Source of the DNA: Devosia sp.
GTDB lineage: Bacteria; Pseudomonadota; Alphaproteobacteria; Rhizobiales; Devosiaceae
Length of the DNA stretch: 64,000 nt
Assembly (NCBI RefSeq): GCF_028290625.1
Contig: NZ_JAQGJM010000009.1
Coordinates: 186,001 to 250,000, forward strand
Direction: 5' to 3'
Below are positions 1-5,738 of the stretch, piece after piece (position 1 is the first letter of the stretch; the number at the start of each line of letters is the position of its first letter). Both the position numbers and the translations under genes were made by a program. Under the pieces are notes generated by a model, which was given only the letters and a program-made list of their open reading frames with translations, did no database searches and was not told where the DNA came from.

Positions 1-178
1 CCGCCAGGTAGACGCGCTTGGCGGGCGTATCCGCGGTAGTTGGTGTCAGGATGTCCTTTTCACGAAGAATAGGCGCCTGGCCCTCTATAAATAGTCGCGT
101 GCGCTGGTCCGAGTTGGTGATGATGCAATTGCCCACCAGCAGCTTCTCACCCGGCTTCAGTTCGACCTTGAGTGCCAA
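1..178 (-). CDS. flbT: Flagellar biosynthesis regulator FlbT (N-terminal part)
   Basis: The reverse strand encodes a protein that runs off the left edge. Its N-terminus carries the FlbT signature LKPGEK, then a stretch ending in LREKDILTP, matching the start of FlbT. In Caulobacter FlbT is a post-transcriptional regulator that binds the flagellin mRNA leader and lowers its stability. An ATG lies at 184, but it is only one base from the GGAGG at 186-190. A TTG at 176-178 sits seven bases from that GGAGG and gives MALKVELKPGEK, which aligns better with known FlbT starts, so I chose TTG. The flagellin gene lies directly upstream on the same strand, as expected for a FlbT target. Identity is fairly certain from the visible third of the protein. 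Confidence 0.87.
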   Translation of the reverse strand, partial: MALKVELKPGEKLLVGNCIITNSDQRTRLFIEGQAPILREKDILTPTTADTPAKRVYLA

Positions 179-250
179 TTGCATGCCTCCGAATTGAATC
201 AATTCGTAATCGTTGTAGCCCAAACCGTCCCGGCGTGCCGATAGGGGAGG

Positions 251-286
251 CGAAAAAAGAAAAGGCGGGCACGAGGCCCGCCTTTT
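251..286 (-). terminator. Rho-independent terminator of the flagellin gene
   Basis: An 11-bp perfect stem (AAAAGGCGGGC paired with its complement, 5-base loop) lies 20 bases past the flagellin stop. On the reverse strand it is followed by a run of T broken by a single C. It separates flagellin from flbT. Confidence 0.85.
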
Positions 287-307
287 CCGATAGTTGCCGA
301 GCCGTGA

Positions 308-1735
308 TTAACGGAGCAGCTGGAGCACGCCCTGGTCGGCCTGGTTGGCCATCGACAGGGTCGACTGAGCCAGGGACTGACGGGTCTGAAGAGCCAGCAT
401 GTTGGCGGCTTCCAGGTTCATGTCGGCCAGGGTCAGGTTGCCAGCACCGGTTTCCAGAGTGTTGGTCATGGACTTGGTGAAGTCCTGACGGTTCTGGACG
501 ATCGACAGGTTCGAGCCGAAGGACGAAGCCTGCGAACGAACCGAAGTCAGAGCGGTGCCGATCTGAGCGATGTACTTGTCGATGTTGTCGTCGCTATCCA
601 GATCCTTGGCAGCAAGCGTCGTCGTGACCTTGAGGTTCGACGAGTTGACGGCCTTCTGGCCCTTGGTGCTGATGTCGATCGAGGAGGTGCCGGTTTCGTT
701 GAAGGTGATCTTCAACTTGTCGCCACGCAGCAGGTTGATACCGTTGAACGAAGCATCGTCCGACAGCTTGTCGAGCTGGTCACGCAGCTGGTTGAACTGG
801 GTGGCCAGGTCGGAACGGACGGTGTTGCCAGCGATGCTGGCCGAACCGCTCATGAAGGTGGTGCCGGCAACGGTCAGGGCCTGGGTCGAGTCGTTTTCGA
901 TACGGAGCTTGCCGTTGTCGTTCGACGCACGAACCTTGCCCTGAAGCGAAACGGTGTCGTTGATGGTGTTGACCATTTCGTCGGCAGTCTTGGTCGCAAA
1001 GGTCTGCACGGCAGTGCCGAAGCTGGCGGCCATACCACCAGTTACGGTGCCTTCCGTCAGAGCTGCAGCGGTAACAGCAGTCGCGGTGCTGTCCATTTTG
1101 GTGACTACCAGCTTGCCGGTGGCGTCGACCGAAGCTGTAACTTTCACACTGGCAGTATCGGTAGCGGAGTTGATCTTATCGGCGATCATCTGCTGGGTGT
1201 CACCAGTGGCCAAGGTGATATCGGCCGTGGTGTTCGTGCCGTCGCCGACCTTGAACTGCTTGCCATTGTCGGCAAGGAGAACCGTGCCTGCAACGACGCT
1301 GGAGGTCGAGACTGCCTTGGAGGTCAGAACGCTGGCAGTACCGAGCGAACCGCCGGTCAGCGTGATGGCGCTGCCCACGAGAGCAGTCGGGGGAGGGGAA
1401 GCCAGGGTGTAGGACGCGGTCGCGAAGGACTTGTCCTGGCGAGCCTGACGCAGAGTGGACTGCATCGATTCCAGGTTCTTGGTGATCGAGGTCAGGCCGT
1501 TATTGGCAGCTTCGATGGTCTTGACGCCATTGGCCATCGAATCCATCAGGTTGTTCAGGTCGTTCGAACGGCTGTTCAGCGAAGCGGCCGTAAAGAAGTT
1601 GGTCGGGTTGTCGAGGGCCGAGTTGACCTTGTTGCCGGTCGACAGGCGGTCCTGGGTCTTGTTCATCAGGGTCGCAGTGCCCTGGAGAGCCGACAGGTTT
1701 GAACGGACGGCTGCCGTCAAATTGATATTGGCCAT
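308..1735 (-). CDS. fliC: Flagellin
   Basis: This is the filament subunit, 475 aa, exported by the flagellar type III system. The conserved N-terminal D0/D1 helices (about residues 1-110, beginning MANINLTAAVRSNLSALQ) and the C-terminal D0 helix (last 80 residues, ending with QADQGVLQLLR) are both present. The middle (about 115-330) is a Ser/Thr/Ala/Gly-rich variable domain with no cysteine, normal for surface-exposed flagellin. Length is between short alpha flagellins (about 270-300 aa) and long enteric ones. An AGGA lies upstream of the ATG, and the leader folds (see 1736-1800). A good terminator follows. Only one flagellin is visible here, but many relatives carry several, so others may lie outside the window. 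The symbol is generic; alpha species also use fla or fljK names. Confidence 0.95.
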   Translation of the reverse strand: MANINLTAAVRSNLSALQGTATLMNKTQDRLSTGNKVNSALDNPTNFFTAASLNSRSNDLNNLMDSMANGVKTIEAANNGLTSITKNLESMQSTLRQARQDKSFATASYTLASPPPTALVGSAITLTGGSLGTASVLTSKAVSTSSVVAGTVLLADNGKQFKVGDGTNTTADITLATGDTQQMIADKINSATDTASVKVTASVDATGKLVVTKMDSTATAVTAAALTEGTVTGGMAASFGTAVQTFATKTADEMVNTINDTVSLQGKVRASNDNGKLRIENDSTQALTVAGTTFMSGSASIAGNTVRSDLATQFNQLRDQLDKLSDDASFNGINLLRGDKLKITFNETGTSSIDISTKGQKAVNSSNLKVTTTLAAKDLDSDDNIDKYIAQIGTALTSVRSQASSFGSNLSIVQNRQDFTKSMTNTLETGAGNLTLADMNLEAANMLALQTRQSLAQSTLSMANQADQGVLQLLR

Positions 1736-1800
1736 TCTTGTAGTCCTTTTCTAGGATTCGATTAGTTACGAACGCCTCTTCCTGAGACGCCCTAATCCTT
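1736..1800 (-). promoter_or_regulatory. Folded flagellin mRNA leader
   Basis: The 65 bases before the flagellin start can form an inner stem (1773-1778 with 1784-1789) and one of two mutually exclusive outer stems: 1760-1765 with 1792-1797, or 1753-1758 with 1794-1799. The ribosome site (AAAAGGA) lies outside the stems. FlbT is known in Caulobacter to bind the flagellin leader, and flbT lies next to this gene, so the leader is a reasonable FlbT target. That link is inference. Confidence 0.4.
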
Positions 1801-1928
1801 GCCCGACAGGATATAAAAATTGGTTAATTGGACCCGTGCATTGGCAACTATCTGTACGATTTCAACGGCCGGTTAATGGCGTGTGAAGAGGCAGGTTTTG
1901 CCCGGAAACGCCTGATAGCGCGGGCGCT

Positions 1929-1943
1929 CGGCAAGGTTTGCCG
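1929..1943. promoter_or_regulatory. CGGCA-N5-TGCCG palindrome upstream of flagellin (FlbD/ftr-like)
   Basis: CTCGGCAAGGTTTGCCGAG is a perfect 8-3-8 palindrome about 195 bases upstream of the flagellin start. The same CGGCA-N5-TGCCG layout recurs in three other flagellar promoter regions here (4682, 16382, 24703). A weaker copy lies near 1889-1903. I found no convincing GG-N10-GC sigma-54 element between it and the gene. The 300-base stretch 1801-2099 holds nothing else I can support. Confidence 0.5.
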
Positions 1944-2099
1944 AGTGGCTTGTGGACAGATTGAGAATGCCGGGACGTCGTGGCGCCGGCCCTGCGCTAT
2001 TTCTGCGCTGGCAGGGAGGGCGCTCACGACGGAAATCGCCACCGACACGGGAATCATCCGGTCAGGCAGCGGTTCGGCGGCGGTAGGGCGTTCTGGCTT

Positions 2100-2447
2100 T
2101 TAGACCGCGAAATCGCGGAGCCGCAGTTCGGATTCGGGGGGAATCCAGGCGCTGCCGATGCGAGCGTAAACTTCTTCCAGGGTCTCCGGGCGCGGCGACA
2201 GCCGGCCGGCGATAATCGCCGCGGCGAACATCGCGCCGGGAGGCAGCAATGGCGCTGCCGGTTCTTCGTATTTGGGGGGAGACTTTTGCTCGGGGTCGGG
2301 AAAGCGACCGCCGGCATCGGAATTCTTCGGCGCCGCCTGGATGCCGTCCTGCAATTGGGAGCGCTCGCCGGTCACTTGGCGCGAACGAAGATCGGTCAGA
2401 CCCTGGGTGCTGACCAAAATGGGATCGGACGCGATTCTGGCGACCAT
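2100..2447 (-). CDS. Hypothetical protein at the end of the flgI operon
   Basis: A 115-aa protein of unknown function. Support for coding: a good AAAGGA ribosome site before the ATG, matching strand and codon use with the flagellar genes upstream, and a position 102 bases after the flgN-like gene. It has no signal peptide or membrane segment. The middle is Pro-rich (around residues 55-75) and the C-terminus ends in an acidic/hydrophobic stretch (EVYARIGSAWIPPESELRL). It starts MVARIASDPILVSTQGL. I cannot assign it to a family. Its place suggests a flagellum-associated role, but that is inference only. The leader may hide its ribosome site (see 2452-2487). Confidence 0.6.
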   Translation of the reverse strand: MVARIASDPILVSTQGLTDLRSRQVTGERSQLQDGIQAAPKNSDAGGRFPDPEQKSPPKYEEPAAPLLPPGAMFAAAIIAGRLSPRPETLEEVYARIGSAWIPPESELRLRDFAV

Positions 2448-2451
2448 GAAA

Positions 2452-2487
2452 CTATCCTTTGCGGCTTTAATGCCGTTCGCAGGATAG
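2452..2487 (-). promoter_or_regulatory. Hairpin covering the ribosome-binding site of the 115-aa gene
   Basis: In the reverse-strand transcript CTATCCT (2481-2487) pairs perfectly with AGGATAG (2452-2458), with an inner GGC/GCC pairing. The downstream arm contains the AGGA ribosome site, and the ATG follows four bases later. A stem of seven pairs over the site would reduce initiation unless opened. Confidence 0.4.
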
Positions 2488-2549
2488 CCGCATGGCCTTT
2501 ACGCCAGTCTTGCCCGATCTCCAGGGTTTTTAATCAAATGCGAGGCAGA

Positions 2550-3017
2550 TCAGAGCGAACGGTTGACCGCAATGCCGCGGGCCGAGGCCGAAGGATCAAT
2601 GGCAATGGCGCCGCTCTTGCCGTAGATGCGCGCCTTGTCGTGCTGTCCGACGATTTCAGCGACGTCGCTCAACAGGTCCTCGGTGACCGTGCGGGCAGTG
2701 GCCAGCACGCGAAGATTTTCCGCCATCTGGGTGGCAAGCCGTTCGTGGCCATTGCGCAGGCGCTCGATCAGTTCGGGAGCGTCGGCCTGCAAGCGCGCGG
2801 CCTGGCGCTGCACCGAGCGGGCCAGCACCACATAGTCCTGGGCCAGACGTGCCTTTTCGGCGGTCAGGGCCACGGCCTGATTGTGACGGCCGGCGCGCAG
2901 CAGCGTGGTCTCCTGGTTCATCACGTCGACCAGCGCTGTCAGGGCGATTTCCGCCTGGCTGCACAGATCGGGCGAAGGCATGGTGTCGAGAGCTTCAATG
3001 CGGGCTGCGGCGGTCAT
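2550..3017 (-). CDS. flgN: FlgN-like flagellar export chaperone
   Basis: 155 aa, almost entirely helical and rich in Ala, Leu, Glu and Arg, with no membrane segment. FlgN chaperones hold the hook-filament junction proteins FlgK and FlgL before export. The pattern ALVDVMNQETTLLRAGRH followed by a long amphipathic helix (residues 25-110) is the FlgN type: a Glu/Thr/Leu core, then a small loop, then helix. It overlaps the upstream rod-binding gene by ATGA, so the two are translationally coupled. FlgN proteins diverge strongly, so the call rests on composition, size and position more than on fixed residues. The alternative is an unnamed helical flagellar accessory protein. Confidence 0.6.
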   Translation of the reverse strand: MTAAARIEALDTMPSPDLCSQAEIALTALVDVMNQETTLLRAGRHNQAVALTAEKARLAQDYVVLARSVQRQAARLQADAPELIERLRNGHERLATQMAENLRVLATARTVTEDLLSDVAEIVGQHDKARIYGKSGAIAIDPSASARGIAVNRSL

Positions 3018-3346
3018 CGTGTCGATGCTCCCTGAGAGGTCATATTGTAAGGATTTTGGGCGGCTTCCTGCATCTTCATCAAATCGCCCATCATCTGGTC
3101 GGCGATACCGAGACCGCCGTTCTGGGCCATGGAATTGGCGATTTGTTCGGATTGCATCGAGCGCCAGGTTTCTTCCCCGAAGCCGCCGCCAAACGAGGCC
3201 TGGTCGGTCTTGAGGGAGGAAAACATCTGCTTGGTCAGCGTGTTGAGGAACACGCCTTCGAGTTCTTCGGCCTGCTTGCGCAGGCGGCCCATGGCGGCCG
3301 GATCGAGGCTGGAGGGCTGGGTAGGCGTTGCGCCGCGAAGTTCCAT
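3014..3346 (-). CDS. flgJ: Rod-binding protein (FlgJ N-terminal domain type)
   Basis: 110 aa, equal to the rod-binding domain of FlgJ without the muramidase domain. The family core is visible: LRKQAEELEGVFLNTLTKQMF (about residues 23-43), GGGFGEETWRSM, and the C-terminal ADQMMGDLMK. In alphaproteobacteria this single-domain form is common and is sometimes named CheL. It helps assemble the proximal rod in the periplasm, while peptidoglycan cutting is left to a separate enzyme not seen here. It overlaps the flgI stop by one base (TAATG) and the flgN-like start by four, so the three genes form one tight operon. Confidence 0.85.
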   Translation of the reverse strand: MELRGATPTQPSSLDPAAMGRLRKQAEELEGVFLNTLTKQMFSSLKTDQASFGGGFGEETWRSMQSEQIANSMAQNGGLGIADQMMGDLMKMQEAAQNPYNMTSQGASTR

Positions 3347-4467
3347 TACAGCACCTCGATTTCGGCTTGCAGCGCGCCGGTCGCCTTGATGGCCTGCAGA
3401 ATGGCGATCAGGTCGCGTGGGGCGATGCCCAGAGCATTGAGGCCATCGACCAGTTGCTGCAGCGTCACCGACTCGTTGACTACGGCCAGCGCCGTATTGG
3501 AGAGGTTGGCGTTGATGTTTGTGCTGGGCTGCACCGCGGTTACGCCATTGCTGAGCGGCGCGGGCTGAACGATCGTGGGGTTCTCGGCGATGGTGACAGT
3601 CAGGTTGGACTGGGCGACGGCGACGCTGGAGACCCGCACATCCTTGCCGATGACGATGATGCCGGAATTCTCATCGATGACGATCTTGGCGGTCTGGTCG
3701 GTTTCGATGACCAGTTGCTCGATGTCAGTCACCAGGTCGACGATATTGCCGTTGAAGCCGCGAGGCAGGGTGATCCGCACGGTGGAGGGATCTTCGGGGG
3801 TCGCGGTTGGCGTCCCGATGAAATCGTTGATGGCCAGGGCAATGCGGCGCGAGGTGGTGAGATCGGGATTGCGCAAGGCGAGGCGGAGCGTGGACTGGGC
3901 GCCAAGCTTGAAGTCGATCTCGCGTTCGATCACCGCGCCGGAAGAAATGCGGCCGGTGGTCGGCACGCCCGAGATGATGGTGGCGGCGTCGCCCTGGGCC
4001 TTGAAGCCATTGATGGCCACGGGGCCCTGGGCGATGGCATAGACTTCGCCATCGGCGCCGAGCAGGGGGGTGACCAGAAGCGTGCCGCCCTGCAGGCTCT
4101 TGCTGTCGCCGAGCGAGGCGACGGACACGTCCATGCGCGAACCCTGCGTCGAGAAGGGCGGCAGGTTGGCGGTGACCATCACCGCGGCGACGTTGGCTGT
4201 CCGCACGTTCTGGCCGGCGGTGTTGACGCCCAGCCGTTCCAGCATGGATTGCAGCGATTGCTTGGTGAAGGGCGAATTGTTGAGGCTGTCGCCGGTGCCG
4301 TCGAGGCCGACTACCAGGCCGTAGCCGACGAGCTGGTTTTCGCGGATGCCTTCGACATTGACGATGTCCTTGATCCGCGCGGCGGCGGCCTGGGCCGGCG
4401 CCATCGGGACGATCAGGGTCGCTGCCGCGATCCAGCCCGCAAATACAATCCGAAACAGCTTTGCCAT
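3346..4467 (-). CDS. flgI: Flagellar P-ring protein FlgI
   Basis: 373 aa. FlgI forms the P ring around the rod in the peptidoglycan layer. A Sec signal peptide (about residues 1-26, ending AQA) is followed by ARIKDIVNVEGIRENQLVGYG and GLDGTGDS, the family hallmark. The C-terminal segment TLQQLVDGLNALGIAPRDLIAILQAIK is also characteristic. The frame is open to 4503, but the ATG at 4467 has AGGA six bases upstream and begins the signal peptide, so I chose it. A sigma-54 promoter lies at 4526-4542, giving a leader of about 50 bases. It heads the operon with the rod-binding and flgN-like genes. Confidence 0.95.
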   Translation of the reverse strand: MAKLFRIVFAGWIAAATLIVPMAPAQAAAARIKDIVNVEGIRENQLVGYGLVVGLDGTGDSLNNSPFTKQSLQSMLERLGVNTAGQNVRTANVAAVMVTANLPPFSTQGSRMDVSVASLGDSKSLQGGTLLVTPLLGADGEVYAIAQGPVAINGFKAQGDAATIISGVPTTGRISSGAVIEREIDFKLGAQSTLRLALRNPDLTTSRRIALAINDFIGTPTATPEDPSTVRITLPRGFNGNIVDLVTDIEQLVIETDQTAKIVIDENSGIIVIGKDVRVSSVAVAQSNLTVTIAENPTIVQPAPLSNGVTAVQPSTNINANLSNTALAVVNESVTLQQLVDGLNALGIAPRDLIAILQAIKATGALQAEIEVL

Positions 4468-4525
4468 AGTCCTGGGTCCCCGATGGGGCAGCACCATCCC
4501 CATGGCGCCGCTTCACCCTCCCATT

Positions 4526-4542
4526 AGCGAAAACCGTGCCAA
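4526..4542 (-). promoter_or_regulatory. Sigma-54 (-24/-12) promoter of flgI
   Basis: TTGGCACGGTTTTCGCT on the reverse strand has GG and GC separated by exactly ten bases, with TGGCACG matching the -24 consensus fully and TCGC one base from TTGC at -12. The start of transcription would lie near 4515, about 48 bases before the flgI ATG. A CGGCA-N5-TGCCG palindrome lies about 150 bases further upstream. Confidence 0.7.
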
Positions 4543-4659
4543 AGCAGAGACACTGGGGTTAATGGGCTGATAACTATGGGGTTTTATCCGGTTGGAACTG
4601 TCATTTGGCACCGCGAGGGCAGTGGCGAGGGGTGGGGTGAGCAATTCTTGCCGGGTCTG

Positions 4660-4674
4660 TTAACGTCTTGTTAA
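4660..4674. promoter_or_regulatory. CtrA box between flgI and fliX
   Basis: TTAACGTCTTGTTAA is a perfect TTAA-N7-TTAA, the CtrA recognition element, 55 bases before the fliX start. CtrA drives early (class II) flagellar genes such as fliX in Caulobacter. CckA, the kinase controlling CtrA, is encoded at 28441-31008. Confidence 0.7.
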
Positions 4675-4681
4675 GAGATTG

Positions 4682-4696
4682 CGGCAGATTTTGCCG
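4682..4696. promoter_or_regulatory. CGGCA-N5-TGCCG palindrome (FlbD/ftr-like)
   Basis: CGGCAGATTTTGCCG lies eight bases after the CtrA box, between flgI and fliX. A degenerate partner is at 4641-4654 (CCGGCAAGAATTGC on the reverse strand). The placement upstream of a sigma-54 promoter on the flgI side fits an enhancer for an NtrC-type activator such as FlbD; flbD itself is not in the window. Confidence 0.5.
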
Positions 4697-4728
4697 GACA
4701 TAGACACCAATCCATTTGAGTCCCTCCT

Positions 4729-5148
4729 TTGCGCATCGACACCGTCCAGCGAAACAATGGCGTCAATGGACGCGGCCCGGCTGGCCGCGATCAGGGCGGC
4801 GCTGTCTTCAATCCGACCGGTGCCGAGGCACCGACCCGCGCCGCCACCACCGCGCCGGTCGCCGCCGCCGCGCCGCTGGATTACCTGCTGGCGCTGCAGG
4901 GTGTCGAAGACCCGCTGCACGGCCGCAAGAAAAAGGTCATCATGCTCGCCCGTACGCTGCTCGATGAGCTGGAAGAGGTGAAAGCCGATCTGCTGGCCGG
5001 CAAGGTCAGCCCCGAACGGCTCAATAATCTCATGGCTATGGTGGCCCAGGCGCGCGAACGATCAGAGCCTGGCCTCGATGGTCTGCTTGATGACATCGAC
5101 TTGCGCGTGCGGGTCGAACTTGCCAAGCTCGGGCTCTATCCCGCGTAA
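4729..5148 (+). CDS. fliX: Flagellar assembly regulator FliX
   Basis: 139 aa. FliX couples completion of the early basal body to FlbD, the activator of sigma-54 flagellar promoters. Evidence: the MRI start, a low-complexity Ala/Pro/Thr linker (residues 30-48), then LDYLLALQGVEDP, RARTLLDELEEVKADLLAGK and the C-terminal LRVRVELAKLG, all typical of FliX. The start is a TTG; no in-frame ATG gives a full N-terminus. The ribosome site is weak. A CtrA box 55 bases upstream agrees with the class II status of fliX. It stands alone between the divergent flgI operon and dksA. Confidence 0.88.
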   Translation: MRIDTVQRNNGVNGRGPAGRDQGGAVFNPTGAEAPTRAATTAPVAAAAPLDYLLALQGVEDPLHGRKKKVIMLARTLLDELEEVKADLLAGKVSPERLNNLMAMVAQARERSEPGLDGLLDDIDLRVRVELAKLGLYPA

Positions 5149-5251
5149 GACGGCCTCTGTGAGAGGCAACGTCGTTACAATGTCATCGATTCGGCGCTAT
5201 GCGCCTGATGCGCAAGGCCTCTCACAAGTTAAGCACCATGTTGTTGGCCGC

Positions 5252-5280
5252 TTGCCGGTCCCGGCCTGCTGGACTATAGA
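5252..5280 (+). promoter_or_regulatory. Likely sigma-70 promoter of dksA
   Basis: TTGCCG (5252-5257) and TATAGA (5275-5280) are separated by 17 bases, about 40 bases before the dksA start. A short stem (GACGGCCTC with its partner, about 5149-5173) between fliX and this promoter may end fliX transcription. Confidence 0.5.
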
Positions 5281-5317
5281 GGCCCACCTAAGGGGTGCAT
5301 TGGAGTTGAGTCTGCTG

Positions 5318-5737
5318 ATGTCTTCGGTTGTTGACGTAGTTGAATACCGGCCCAGTGACGACGAGCCGTTCATGAACCCGCGGCAGCGGGAATATTTTCG
5401 AGCCAGGCTGAATGGCTGGAAGGAAGATATCCTTCGCGAAAGCCGCGGCACGCTGGAAAACCTGCAGGAAGAAAGCCAGAACCATCCCGACATGGCCGAT
5501 CGTGCCAGCTCGGAAAGCGATCGTTCGCTGGAACTGCGCACGCGTGACCGTCAGCGCAAGCTGATCTCAAAGATCGACGCCGCGCTCAAGCGGATCGATG
5601 ATGGCACTTACGGCTATTGCGAAGAAACCGGCGAGCCCATCGGGATCGCCCGGCTCGACGCCCGCCCGATCGCCACGCTCAGCCTGGAAGCCCAGGAAAT
5701 GCATGAGCGCCGCGAGAAGGTCTATCGGGACGAATAG
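5318..5737 (+). CDS. dksA: RNA polymerase-binding transcription factor DksA
   Basis: 139 aa. DksA binds the secondary channel of RNA polymerase and, with ppGpp, retunes transcription, including flagellar and ribosomal genes. The coiled-coil region (about 30-100) ends in SDRSLELRTRDRQRKLISKID, and the globular end reads DGTYGYCEETGEPIG then LDARPIATLS, the standard alphaproteobacterial form. Only one of the four zinc cysteines of the Escherichia coli protein remains, as is usual in this order, so zinc binding is unlikely. The frame is open far upstream (from 5078), but homologues begin near MSSVVDVVEYRPSDDEPF, so the ATG at 5318 was chosen. Its own promoter lies upstream. Confidence 0.93.
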   Translation: MSSVVDVVEYRPSDDEPFMNPRQREYFRARLNGWKEDILRESRGTLENLQEESQNHPDMADRASSESDRSLELRTRDRQRKLISKIDAALKRIDDGTYGYCEETGEPIGIARLDARPIATLSLEAQEMHERREKVYRDE

Positions 5738-5738
5738 G

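Noticed and set aside
1736-1850. Sigma-54 promoter for flagellin
   Set aside because: No GG-N10-GC pair was found on the reverse strand between the palindrome and the start.
1980-3035. 351-codon forward frame over the flgN-like and 115-aa genes
   Set aside because: Opposes genes in a clear operon and has no recognisable domain.
3328-4527. 399-codon forward frame over flgI
   Set aside because: Antisense shadow of FlgI, Gly/Asp-rich without motifs.
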